Shown here piece after piece: positions 7,788 to 15,991 of a stretch of DNA of 64,000 nt. This DNA comes from Mesorhizobium erdmanii USDA 3471. GTDB taxonomy: Bacteria; Pseudomonadota; Alphaproteobacteria; Rhizobiales; Rhizobiaceae. Location of the stretch: NCBI RefSeq assembly GCF_000472705.1, contig NZ_KI421455.1:124001-188000 (forward strand), given 5' to 3'. The stretch's first letter is position 1, and each line of letters opens with the position of its first letter. Made by a program: the position numbers and the translations under genes. The notes under the pieces were generated by a model, which worked only from the letters and a program-made list of their open reading frames with translations, did no database searches and had not been told where the DNA came from.

Positions 7788-8894
7788 ATGTTCAAATTCA
7801 CGGGGAAGGTGCTTTCCCTTTCGGCCGCGACGCTTTTTGCGTCGACGGTGATTTCGTCCTCGGCTTCGATGGACGATCTCGTCAAGGCCGCGAAGGCAGA
7901 AGGCCAGCTCACGACCATCGCCCTGCCGCATGACTGGTGCGGCTACGGCGACGTCATCGCCGGCTTCAAGGCGAAGTATCCGGAGATTACCATCAACGAA
8001 CTCAACCCCGATGCCGGCTCCGGCGACGAGGTCGAGGCGATCAAGGCGAACAAGGACAATAAGGGCCCGCAGGCGCCTGACGTCATCGACGTCGGCCTGT
8101 CCTTCGGTCCGTCCGCCAAGAAGGACGGTCTGATCCAGGCCTACAAGGTATCGACCTGGGACTCGATCCCCGACAGCGCCAAGGATGCCGACGGCTTCTG
8201 GACGGGCGACTACTACGGCGTGCTCTCCTTCCAGGTGAACAAGGACCTGGTGAAGACGTCGCCGACGGACTGGGCAGACCTGCTGAAGCCGGAATTCGCA
8301 AACTCGGTCGCTCTTGCCGGTGATCCGCGCGCTTCGAACCAGGCCATCCAGGCGGTGTATGCCGCTGGCTTGTCGACGGGTGCGGCGGCTGGTGAAGCTG
8401 CCGGCACCGCTGGCCTCGACTTCTTCAAGAAGCTCAACGCCGCCGGCAATTTCGTCCCGGTCATCGGCAAGGCCGCGACGCTGGCCCAAGGCCAGACCCC
8501 GATCCTCGTCACCTGGGACTACAACGCGCTCGCCGGCCGCGACACGCTGAAGGGCAACCCGCCCGTCGACGTTGTCGTGCCGAAGACAGGTGTCGTCGCC
8601 GGTGTCTACGTACAGGCGATCAGCGCCTACGCGCCGCATCCGAATGCGGCCAAGCTCTGGCTGGAATACCTGTATTCCGACGAAGGCCAGATCGCCTGGT
8701 TGAAGGGCTATTGCCACCCGATCCGTTTCAATGATCTCGCCAAGAACGGCAAGATCCCGGCGGACGTGCTGGCCAAGCTGCCGCCGGCTGAGTCCTATGC
8801 GGCCGCGGTGTTCCCGACGCTCGACGAGCAGGGTAAGGCCAAGGAAGCCATCACCAAGAACTGGGACGCCGTTGTCGGCGCCAACGTCAAGTAA
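7788..8894 (+). CDS. ABC transporter periplasmic substrate-binding protein
   Basis: A 368-aa secreted protein. Residues 1-27 (MFKFTGKVLSLSAATLFAST...) form a signal peptide, and the mature protein is a two-lobed type-II binding protein ('LVKAAKAEGQLTTIALPHDW', 'KYPEITINELNPDAGSGDEV', 'APHPNAAKLWLEYLYSDEGQ'). It belongs to the family holding ferric-iron, putrescine, thiamine and aminoethylphosphonate binders (SBP_bac_6 group). The longer frame opens at 7731, but ATG 7788 has an ACGGAGAG Shine-Dalgarno and gives a clean signal peptide. The two permeases and ATPase that follow complete the importer. The Pho-box-like repeats upstream suggest a phosphorus-containing ligand or phosphate-stress control. 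The ligand is unproven. Confidence 0.9.
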   Translation: MFKFTGKVLSLSAATLFASTVISSSASMDDLVKAAKAEGQLTTIALPHDWCGYGDVIAGFKAKYPEITINELNPDAGSGDEVEAIKANKDNKGPQAPDVIDVGLSFGPSAKKDGLIQAYKVSTWDSIPDSAKDADGFWTGDYYGVLSFQVNKDLVKTSPTDWADLLKPEFANSVALAGDPRASNQAIQAVYAAGLSTGAAAGEAAGTAGLDFFKKLNAAGNFVPVIGKAATLAQGQTPILVTWDYNALAGRDTLKGNPPVDVVVPKTGVVAGVYVQAISAYAPHPNAAKLWLEYLYSDEGQIAWLKGYCHPIRFNDLAKNGKIPADVLAKLPPAESYAAAVFPTLDEQGKAKEAITKNWDAVVGANVK

Positions 8895-8906
8895 CAGTTG
8901 AGATCC

Positions 8907-8932
8907 ACCGGGCGGCTTCACGGCCGCCCGGT
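8907..8932 (+). terminator. strong hairpin between binding-protein and permease genes
   Basis: Perfect 10-bp stem ACCGGGCGGC/GCCGCCCGGT with a 6-nt loop, followed by TCTTTCTCTC. This is a common arrangement in ABC importer operons, where the binding protein must be made in excess. It probably acts as a partial terminator or 3'-end stabiliser rather than an operon boundary. Confidence 0.6.
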
Positions 8933-8960
8933 TCTTTCTCTCGAAGACGGTAGCCGGCGC

Positions 8961-9875
8961 ATGACCGATATCTCTATGTCCGACCACGCTGTTACCGGCA
9001 AGACCGCGCCTCCCGCCGAGGCGCGCAGCATGAGATTGCCGACGCAATGGCTCGGCGTTGCGCCCTTCTTCATCTTCGCCATCATGTTCCTGATCTTGCC
9101 CACGCTCTACCTGATGCTGGGCGCATTCCAGAACGATGCTGGTGAATTCACAATCGAAAACATAGTTGCACTGGCGCAGCCATCGATCGTTGCCGCCTAC
9201 TGGATTTCGATCAAGGTCAGCCTTGCTTCATCGCTGATTGGCGCCTTTGCGGGTTTGGCGATTGCCATTGCCATCGTGCGTGGCGGCCTGCCGGACTGGA
9301 TACGCTCGGCGACGCTGACGTTTTCCGGTGTCGCCTCGAACTTTGCCGGCGTGCCGCTGGCCTTCGCCTTCCTTGCCACACTCGGCCGGCTCGGCCTTGC
9401 GACAGTTATTCTGAACACGCTGTTCGGTCTCAACATCTACGCGCATGGCTTCAACATCCTGTCGTTCTGGGGACTGACGCTGACCTATGTCTACTTCCAG
9501 ATTCCGCTGATGGTGGTCATCATCGTGCCGGCCATAGACGGGCTGAAGAAGGAATGGGGCGAGGCCGCCGCAACGCTGGGTGCGACCATGTCCCAGTATT
9601 GGCGCATGGTGGTCATTCCGGTGATCTGGCCGAGCTTCCTCGGCACCGTGATCCTGTTGTTCGCCAATGCCTTCGGCGCCATCGCCACCGCCTATGCGCT
9701 GACCGGTTCGTCGCTCAACATCGTGCCGATCCTGCTCTATGCCCAGATCCGTGGCGACGTGCTGCACAATGCCCATCTCGGCTATGCCATCGCCTTCGGC
9801 ATGATCCTGATCACCGGTCTTGCCAATGTCTTCTACATCTGGTTCCGCACCCGTTCCGAGAGGTGGCTCAAATGA
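8961..9875 (+). CDS. ABC transporter permease (first subunit)
   Basis: A 304-aa inner-membrane permease with six predicted membrane segments. The EAA loop that docks on the ATPase is visible as 'EWGEAAATLGATMSQYWRMV' near residue 200. The frame is open upstream to 8898, but that region is the hairpin, so ATG 8961 is preferred; ATG 8976 is also possible. The residues before the first membrane helix ('LGVAPFFIFAIMFLILP') are cytoplasmic. The stop codon overlaps the start of the next permease in an ATGA arrangement, indicating translational coupling. It pairs with the 9872 permease to form the channel of a PotBC/FbpB-like importer. Confidence 0.9.
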   Translation: MTDISMSDHAVTGKTAPPAEARSMRLPTQWLGVAPFFIFAIMFLILPTLYLMLGAFQNDAGEFTIENIVALAQPSIVAAYWISIKVSLASSLIGAFAGLAIAIAIVRGGLPDWIRSATLTFSGVASNFAGVPLAFAFLATLGRLGLATVILNTLFGLNIYAHGFNILSFWGLTLTYVYFQIPLMVVIIVPAIDGLKKEWGEAAATLGATMSQYWRMVVIPVIWPSFLGTVILLFANAFGAIATAYALTGSSLNIVPILLYAQIRGDVLHNAHLGYAIAFGMILITGLANVFYIWFRTRSERWLK

Positions 9876-10663
9876 AGGCTGGCAGGTTCTGGGCCTGGGT
9901 CGTCTTCGCGCTGGGCGCTGCCTATTTCTTCATTCCGCTGATCGCGACGGTGGAGTTCTCCATGCGCATGCGGCGCGGCGTCTATTCCTTTGACGCCTAC
10001 AAGGTCGTGCTGGGTGACGAACGCTTCCAGGCGACCTTCGGCTATTCGGTGCTTGCCGCCGTCTTCACCATCATTCTCGGGGTGCTCATCGTGGTGCCGG
10101 CCGCCTACTGGATCCGGCTGCGCCTACCGCAGCTGCGCCCCATCGTCGAGTTCATCACGCTGTTGCCGCTGGTTATCCCCGCCATCGTCATCGTTTTCGG
10201 CTACATCAGAATGTACGGCTCGAATTCGCCGCTGCCGTTCCTGGCGAGCGACACGGGCACCAATGCCTTGCTGGTCATCGGCTATGCCACGCTGGCGCTG
10301 CCCTATATGTATCGCGCGGTGGACACCGGGCTTCGCACCATCGACGTGCGCACGCTGACGGAAGCGGCGCAGATTCTCGGCGCTGGTTGGGGGACGATCA
10401 TCACCCGGGTTATCCTGCCCAATGTGCTGATCGCGGTGTTGTCGGGTGCATTCCTGACCTTTGCGATCGTTATCGGCGAGTTCACCATGGCAAGCCTGCT
10501 CAACCGGCCGGCCTTCGGCCCTTATCTGCAGAACATCGGCGCCAACCGAGCCTATGAACCGGCAGCCCTTGCCATCATCGCCTTCGCCATCACCTGGGGC
10601 TGCATGTCGCTGATCCAGATATTGTCCCGCTTCGCGCCGAGATCGGCGAACCGTCCGAACTGA
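9872..10663 (+). CDS. ABC transporter permease (second subunit)
   Basis: A 263-aa inner-membrane protein with about six membrane helices beginning at 'FWAWVVFALGAAYFFIPLIA'. The BPD_transp_1 EAA loop reads 'LTEAAQILGAGWGTIITRVI' near residue 165. It starts within the stop codon of the preceding permease gene (ATGA overlap) and ends 16 bp before the ATPase gene. Of the two channel subunits this one corresponds to PotC-type proteins (shorter, ending 'CMSLIQILSRF'). No unusual features. Confidence 0.9.
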   Translation: MKAGRFWAWVVFALGAAYFFIPLIATVEFSMRMRRGVYSFDAYKVVLGDERFQATFGYSVLAAVFTIILGVLIVVPAAYWIRLRLPQLRPIVEFITLLPLVIPAIVIVFGYIRMYGSNSPLPFLASDTGTNALLVIGYATLALPYMYRAVDTGLRTIDVRTLTEAAQILGAGWGTIITRVILPNVLIAVLSGAFLTFAIVIGEFTMASLLNRPAFGPYLQNIGANRAYEPAALAIIAFAITWGCMSLIQILSRFAPRSANRPN

Positions 10664-10679
10664 TCGAAAGAACAACACC

Positions 10680-11744
10680 ATGGCCGACCCGTTCCTCTCC
10701 ATCCAGCACGTTCGGAAATCCTTCGGCGCCACCACCGTGGTTGAGGATTTCAATCTCGACGTCGAACGTGGTGAATTTGTCTCTTTCCTCGGACCATCCG
10801 GCTGCGGCAAGACAACGGTGCTGCGCATGGTCGCGGGTTTCGAGGAGCCGAGCGCCGGCAAGATCGTCGTTGGCGGCAAGGATATTACGAGGCTGAAGCC
10901 CAATCAGCGCAATGTCGGCATGGTGTTCCAGGCCTATGCGCTGTTTCCGAACCTGACCGTGGCGCAGAACATAGGCTTCGGATTGAAGGTCGCTGGCATG
11001 CCCAGGGCGGACATCGACGCCCGCGTTGCCGAGATGCTGGGTATTATCAAGCTGCCGCAGATGGCGGACCGCTATCCCTACCAGCTCTCCGGTGGCCAGC
11101 AGCAGCGTATCGCGCTGGCGCGTGCGATCGCGCCGAAACCGAAGCTGCTGCTGCTCGACGAGCCGCTGTCGGCGCTGGATGCCAAGGTCCGTGTCTCGCT
11201 GCGTGAGGAAATCCGTTCGATCCAGAAGAAGCTCGGCATCACCACCATCTTCGTCACCCACGACCAGGAGGAGGCGCTGTCGATCTCCGACCGCATCGCC
11301 GTCATGTATGGCGGCAAGGCGGAGCAGGTTGGTACGCCGTTCGAGATCTACAACCGCCCGGCGACCAAGTTCGTCGCCAATTTCGTCGGCACACTGAATG
11401 TGCTGGAAGGCACGGTCACCGACGCAGCGGCGGGCACGGTGCGGGTCAATTCCGAACAGGTCTCGCTGAAGGGCAAGCTCAACGGATCCAAGTCGGGCGA
11501 TACGCTGTCGCTGGCGCTGCGTCCCGAGGCGATTTCGCTTGGCCGTCAGCCCGGTCGTGATTCCAGCCTGTCCGGCGAGATCTCCGAAGTGCATTTCCTC
11601 GGCTCGGTGATCCGCGTTCGCGTCGGCATCGGCGGCAACACGGTGTCGCTCGATACCTTCAACAGCCCGGCGACGCCGCCACCGGCCGTCGGCGAGAAGG
11701 CCGAGATCTCGTTCTCGTCAGACGATATGCTGGTGCTGCATTAA
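10680..11744 (+). CDS. ABC transporter ATP-binding protein (PotA/FbpC type)
   Basis: A 354-aa ATPase. Walker A is 'GPSGCGKTT' near residue 38, the Q-loop 'VGMVFQAYALFPNL', the signature 'LSGGQQQRIALARAI', Walker B 'LLLLDEPLSALD' and the H-loop 'FVTHDQEEALSISDR'. After residue ~235 comes a C-terminal TOBE_2 regulatory domain ('LALRPEAISLG'). TOBE_2 is typical of importers for polyamines, iron, phosphonates and sugars. It is the last gene of the 7788-11744 operon. The gene directly downstream is a decayed GST pseudogene on the opposite strand. Confidence 0.93.
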   Translation: MADPFLSIQHVRKSFGATTVVEDFNLDVERGEFVSFLGPSGCGKTTVLRMVAGFEEPSAGKIVVGGKDITRLKPNQRNVGMVFQAYALFPNLTVAQNIGFGLKVAGMPRADIDARVAEMLGIIKLPQMADRYPYQLSGGQQQRIALARAIAPKPKLLLLDEPLSALDAKVRVSLREEIRSIQKKLGITTIFVTHDQEEALSISDRIAVMYGGKAEQVGTPFEIYNRPATKFVANFVGTLNVLEGTVTDAAAGTVRVNSEQVSLKGKLNGSKSGDTLSLALRPEAISLGRQPGRDSSLSGEISEVHFLGSVIRVRVGIGGNTVSLDTFNSPATPPPAVGEKAEISFSSDDMLVLH

Positions 11745-11759
11745 CCAGACGGCGGTTGA

Positions 11760-12391
11760 TCAAGCCGGCGCGATGAACAGCTGCGATATGGCCCGAAAGA
11801 CAGGTAGTGCTTCCATTCGTGCCGCATGAGCGTCCAGCGCCGGGAAGTCCGCCAGCGAAATGAGCCCCGGATCCGCCTCGCCGATGAAGCGCAACACGGA
11901 GGCAACCATGATGCCGGCATGGCCGATGCGCTCACCCAGCCAGTAAGGTGTCGACCGTTTGGCACGGTCGGCCTCCAGCACGGCAAGCAAGGTCTCGATC
12001 TGCGTGCGGCAGCGCCCAGCCTAAAGGTCGGAGACCTTCTCGTGCAGCCGCTCCTCGTAGAAGAGGCTGACCGTCTTGTCGCCGAGCCCGGTGGCAAGGG
12101 CTGACACCTTCAGCGCCTGGTGGCGCAGCGGCTCCTCTGTCGGAAACATCCTCTTCTCGGCCGGGACGAGACTATCAAGATAGTCGAGCATCAAATGGAT
12201 CTCGATCAGCACCTGGCCATTGTCCAGAACCAAGCTCGGCACCCTGGTCAGCGGGTTATAGGGCCGAATCCTGTCGGCATCGCCGAAGGCCGACCACGGA
12301 CGGTGCTCGAGGATATGCCATACAGGGTCAGCGCGATACCGACGCGGCGCACGAGGGGCGAGTCATACTGGCCGATGAAGATCGTGCGGCT
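11760..12391 (-). pseudogene. decayed glutathione S-transferase gene
   Basis: Read on the minus strand, three pieces make one GST. The thioredoxin-like N-terminus 'TIFIGQYDSPLVRRVGIAL' to 'LYGIS' is in one frame. A single-base deletion near 12309-12310 (TCCTCGAG for an expected TCCTTCGAG) then shifts to a second frame with 'EHRPWSAFGDADRIRPYNPL' and 'LVLDNGQVLIEIHLMLDYLD'. That frame runs into an in-frame TAG at 12021-12023, most simply a Trp TGG-to-TAG change. The same frame continues after it through 'RCRTQIETLLAVLEADRAKR' to a TGA at 11760. No ATG precedes the N-terminal piece; the expected start position reads AGC. Three lesions imply loss of function, barring sequencing error. Family assignment is confident. 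Confidence 0.8.
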
Positions 12392-12504
12392 GTTGTACGG
12401 CGGGAGGCGGATCGAGGCGTAGAGGGCTTGAGTTTGATGGCCAATTCACCGCATCCTGCGGGCATATTCGCGCCGGCAATCCTGTCTCACTGAAGTAACA
12501 GCCC

Positions 12505-14058
12505 ATGGCCCTTTTCGAACTCACACTTGTCCTGCTTTTGACCGCCGTTGCGTTGACGGCGCTGTCGCGGCGGCTGGAGATTCCCTATCCGTCGCTGCTG
12601 GCCCTGGCCGGGGTCGCGATTGCCTTCGTGCCCGGCGCGCCGATGATCGAGATCGATCCGGAACTGGCGCTTGCGCTGTTCATCGCGCCGGTGCTTCTCG
12701 ATGCCGCCTATGACACCTCGCTGCGCGACCTCAAGCGCTACCGGCTGTCGCTGCTGCTGCTGGCGCTTGGCGCCGTTGTCTTCACCACTGTCGTCGTTGC
12801 CTTCGTCGGCTGGAAGATGGCCGGCTTGCCGCTCGCCGCGGCGGTCGCGCTCGGCGCCATCGTCGCACCGCCGGATGCGGTGGCGGCGAGCGCCGTGCTC
12901 GGGCAATTCAAGGTGCCGCACCGCATCACCGCCATCCTGCAGGGCGAGAGCCTGCTCAACGATGCCACGGCACTGCTGATTTACCGGTTGGCGGTTTCGG
13001 CAGCACTCGGCTCGATCATGCTGAGCAATGCCGTTCCGACGATTTTGCTCTCGACCATAGGCAGCCTGGTCGCGGGTTATGTGCTTGGCCGGTTCTCGCT
13101 GTTGACGCTCACCCGGATCGAGGACGCGGCGAGCAGCACCGTGGTGCAGTTCGCCGGGACGTTCGGCGTGTGGATCCTGGCCGACAGGCTCGGCCTTTCC
13201 GCCATCATCACCATAGTCGTCTACGCCATCACGCTTGCGCGCAGGGCGCCACGCCGCATGCCGGCGAGACGCCGCGTGAGCACCTATTCGGTCTGGGAGT
13301 CGGCGGTGTTCGTGCTCAACGTGCTGGCGTTCGTGCTGATGGGCCTGCAGGCCCGATCGATCGTCGGCCGGCTGTCCGGCGGCGGGCAAGGCGAGGCCTT
13401 TCTCTTCGCCGCGACGGTGCTGGTGGTGGTGATTGTGGCACGCCTGGTCTGGGTGGCGAGTTATGTTGCGATCATCCGTTGGTTTGCCCGCTTCGGCGGC
13501 GAAGACAGAATGCGGGAGGCGCCGACGTTTCGCGGCGCCGTGCTCGTCGGCTGGTGCGGCATGCGCGGCCTGGTGACGCTGGTGGTGGCCATTGCCCTGC
13601 CGGCCAATTTTCCCGGCCGCGATCCGATCGTGCTTGCCGCCTTCGCCGTGGTTCTGGGCACGCTGGTGCTGCAAGGCATGACCTTGAAGCCTCTGCTGCG
13701 CATCCTCAACTTCGACCCGGACAGAACGATCGACAACGAGGTGGCGCAGGCGCGCGTTGCCGTCATGCAGGCAGCGCTTGACGTGTTGAGCCGCAAGACG
13801 TCCGCCGCCGCGGCTGTCGTGCGCGAACAATATGAGGCTCAGCGTGTGATTGCTCAAAATCCGGAGGACGCGCAGGCGGCAACCGAATACGACCGGCTGC
13901 GCCTCTATGCCATCAACCGCCAGCGCGACACGCTCGAGGAATTACGCCGCAACGGCACGATCGGCGACGAAGCCTATCACCGGCTGGAGGAGGAGATCGA
14001 TTGGGCGGAACTGGCGGCGTCGCCGGCAGGCCGGTTCCAGCCGCTGACGACAGACTAG
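12505..14058 (+). CDS. CPA1-family Na+(K+)/H+ antiporter
   Basis: A 517-aa cation:proton antiporter of the NhaP/CPA1 type. About twelve membrane helices span residues 1-400. The second half of the transport core holds 'LGAIVAPPDAVAASAVL' (the conserved acidic site of CPA1 proteins) and 'ILQGESLLNDATALLIYRLA' (the ND motif). A helical, charged cytoplasmic tail of ~120 residues follows ('DRTIDNEVAQARVAVMQAAL' onward), as in other CPA1 proteins. The Shine-Dalgarno sequence before the ATG is weak. It is isolated from both neighbours by more than 100 bp. Which cation it exchanges cannot be read from sequence. Confidence 0.9.
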   Translation: MALFELTLVLLLTAVALTALSRRLEIPYPSLLALAGVAIAFVPGAPMIEIDPELALALFIAPVLLDAAYDTSLRDLKRYRLSLLLLALGAVVFTTVVVAFVGWKMAGLPLAAAVALGAIVAPPDAVAASAVLGQFKVPHRITAILQGESLLNDATALLIYRLAVSAALGSIMLSNAVPTILLSTIGSLVAGYVLGRFSLLTLTRIEDAASSTVVQFAGTFGVWILADRLGLSAIITIVVYAITLARRAPRRMPARRRVSTYSVWESAVFVLNVLAFVLMGLQARSIVGRLSGGGQGEAFLFAATVLVVVIVARLVWVASYVAIIRWFARFGGEDRMREAPTFRGAVLVGWCGMRGLVTLVVAIALPANFPGRDPIVLAAFAVVLGTLVLQGMTLKPLLRILNFDPDRTIDNEVAQARVAVMQAALDVLSRKTSAAAAVVREQYEAQRVIAQNPEDAQAATEYDRLRLYAINRQRDTLEELRRNGTIGDEAYHRLEEEIDWAELAASPAGRFQPLTTD

Positions 14059-14170
14059 GAGATCCTGCGTTTCGACGGCTTTGCTGGCCCAAACTCCGCC
14101 CGGCTTCCTGCACATTGCAAGCGATTGACCGAACCTTTACTGCCAAAATCGAAACTGAGCCGATTAATCA

Positions 14171-15079
14171 ATGAAGCTGGTCAGCTACAACATCCAGTAC
14201 GGGTTCGGCGGCGACGGCCGCTACGATCTTGAGCGCGCGGCGCGGATCGTCCACGGCGCCGACATCATTGCGTTGCAGGAGGTGGAGCGGCACTGGCGGC
14301 GCAGCAATTTCGACGACCAGCCGGAACTGCTGTCGCGTCTCCTGCCCGACTACTACTGGGTCTACGGCCCGGCCTTCGACATGGATGCCAGCGAGCGGCA
14401 TCAGGGTCGCCTGGTCAACCGGCGCCGGCAGTTCGGCACCATGGTGCTGTCGAAGCTGCCCATCGTCTGGTCGCGGCTGCATGCGCTGCCGATGCGCCGC
14501 ACCTTGCGGCCGCTCAACACCCGCAATGCCGCACTCGAATGCATGATCCGCACGCCAGCCGGCCCGCTCAGGGTACTGTCCTTGCATCTCGCCCACATCG
14601 CGGCTGAAGAGCGGCTGGAGCAGATCGACTATCTCATGGCCGAACATCGCCGAGCGCCTTCCGACGGCGGGCCGTGGAGCGGTATCGACGACGAGCCCAT
14701 GCGCAACTGGACCAGCGGCGAAGCCGAACCTGAGAATCCGCTGGCGGCGATCTGGATGGGCGATTTCAACATGGAGCCGGGCAGCGCCGAATACCGCCGC
14801 ATCGTCGGCGGCACGCCCTACCATCGCGGCGCGGCCTATCTCGACGGGTTCGTCGATGCCGCTGCCGTGGCGATCGAACCGGTAGCCGATTTCCACACGC
14901 ATGAGAAGATCATCGACGGCAGGCTGGCAAAGCGCCGGCTCGACCATTGTTTCGTCGGCGGCATGTTGGCCGGACGGGTGCGCTCGGTTGTCTCGGACAT
15001 GGGCGAGGTGGCATCCGATCACTTCCCGGTGCGGATCGACATCGATCTCGAAACGCCCTTCGGCTCGGGAGGTCGATAA
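14171..15079 (+). CDS. endonuclease/exonuclease/phosphatase (EEP) family protein
   Basis: A 302-aa protein of the EEP fold (DNase I/exonuclease III/sphingomyelinase superfamily). It begins 'MKLVSYNIQYGFGGDGRYDL' and has the metal-binding Glu motif 'DIIALQEVERHW' (residues ~33-44), 'LSLHLAHIAAEERLEQIDYL', the catalytic 'WMGDFNMEPGSAEY' and the C-terminal 'VVSDMGEVASDHFPV' Asp-His pair. There is no signal peptide, so it is probably cytoplasmic. Members hydrolyse phosphodiester or phosphomonoester bonds in nucleic acids, lipids or inositol phosphates. It sits 7 bp upstream of a DMT transporter and is likely co-transcribed with it. Confidence 0.88.
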   Translation: MKLVSYNIQYGFGGDGRYDLERAARIVHGADIIALQEVERHWRRSNFDDQPELLSRLLPDYYWVYGPAFDMDASERHQGRLVNRRRQFGTMVLSKLPIVWSRLHALPMRRTLRPLNTRNAALECMIRTPAGPLRVLSLHLAHIAAEERLEQIDYLMAEHRRAPSDGGPWSGIDDEPMRNWTSGEAEPENPLAAIWMGDFNMEPGSAEYRRIVGGTPYHRGAAYLDGFVDAAAVAIEPVADFHTHEKIIDGRLAKRRLDHCFVGGMLAGRVRSVVSDMGEVASDHFPVRIDIDLETPFGSGGR

Positions 15080-15086
15080 GGCCGAA

Positions 15087-15932
15087 ATGACGCTTTTCGT
15101 CTTCTTCGCGGTGCTTGCCGCGGCCGCCATGCATGCGATCTGGAACGCGCTGGTCAAGGTGCATCTAGACCGCTTCCTGTCGATCACGCTGATGACGCTC
15201 GGCATGGGCGCCGCCGCACTCGTGACGCTGCCCTTCGTCGAGGTGCCGAAGGCGGAAGTGTGGCCCTACATCGTCGCTTCCGTCATTTTCCATATGGGTT
15301 ATCGCACCTTCCTGATCGGCGCCTACCAGGCCGGCGACTTCGCCCAGACCTATCCGCTCGCGCGTGGCACGGCACCTTTGCTGGCGGCGATCGGCGGCAT
15401 GTTCGTCGTCGCCGAAGTGCCGGCGCCGCTTGCCATTGTCGGCATCCTGCTGTTGTCGGCGGGCACGCTGGTGATGTCGTTTCGCGGCGGCGCGCATCTG
15501 GAGAAGCTCAATCTGCGCGCCGTCGGCTTTGCGCTGGGCACCTCGATCTTCATCGCCAGCTACACGCTGTCCGACGGCAGCGGTGCGCGGCTGGCGGCGA
15601 CAGCGCAGAGTTATGCGGCCTGGCTGTTCATCTGCGACGCGTTTGGCGCGCTGGTGCTGTGCCTCGTCTTCCGCGGTCCCAAGGCGCTTCCGGTGCTGGC
15701 GCGCGACTGGAAGACCGGACTGTTCACCGGCGTGCTCAGCGGTGCTGCGTACTGGATCGTGATGTGGGCGATGACCAAGGCGCCGATCGCCTCCGTGGCG
15801 TCGTTGCGCGAAACCTCGATCCTGTTCGCCATGCTGATCTCGGTCTACGCGCTCGGCGAGAAGATGACGGGCTGGCGCGGTGCCGCCGCGCTTAGCATCG
15901 TCGCCGGGGTCATTGCGCTTCGGCTCGGTTAA
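15087..15932 (+). CDS. DMT-superfamily (EamA) transporter
   Basis: A 281-aa membrane protein with about ten hydrophobic segments and two EamA repeats, the layout of drug/metabolite exporters. It begins 'MTLFVFFAVLAAAAMHAIWN'; the motif 'YPLARGTAPLLAAIGG' near residue 90 is typical of EamA domain 1, and 'ASVASLRETSILFAMLI' near residue 235 of domain 2. The longer frame from 14901 lies inside the EEP gene, so ATG 15087, 7 bp after that gene's stop, was chosen. Exported substrate unknown; family members export amino acids, purines or other small metabolites. Confidence 0.88.
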   Translation: MTLFVFFAVLAAAAMHAIWNALVKVHLDRFLSITLMTLGMGAAALVTLPFVEVPKAEVWPYIVASVIFHMGYRTFLIGAYQAGDFAQTYPLARGTAPLLAAIGGMFVVAEVPAPLAIVGILLLSAGTLVMSFRGGAHLEKLNLRAVGFALGTSIFIASYTLSDGSGARLAATAQSYAAWLFICDAFGALVLCLVFRGPKALPVLARDWKTGLFTGVLSGAAYWIVMWAMTKAPIASVASLRETSILFAMLISVYALGEKMTGWRGAAALSIVAGVIALRLG

Positions 15933-15933
15933 G

Positions 15934-15977
15934 GCATGGTCCCGAAAAGTTGCAGACTTTTCGGACAAAGATCATGC
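15934..15977. repeat. Mesorhizobium-type intergenic palindrome (GCATG...CCGAAAAGT family)
   Basis: Inverted repeat GCATG-gtc-CCGAAAAGT-tgcag-ACTTTTCGG-...-CATGC lies right after the DMT gene stop and 14 bp before the end of the convergent MFS gene. The long near-perfect stem could end transcription in both directions. I recognise this form as a high-copy dispersed intergenic palindrome of Mesorhizobium. Confidence 0.7.
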
Positions 15978-15991
15978 TCAAAAAGGACTTT

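Noticed and set aside
12120..12422. 100-aa plus-strand frame within the GST pseudogene
   Set aside because: It is the opposite strand of the decayed GST; no Shine-Dalgarno, and the sequence resembles no protein.
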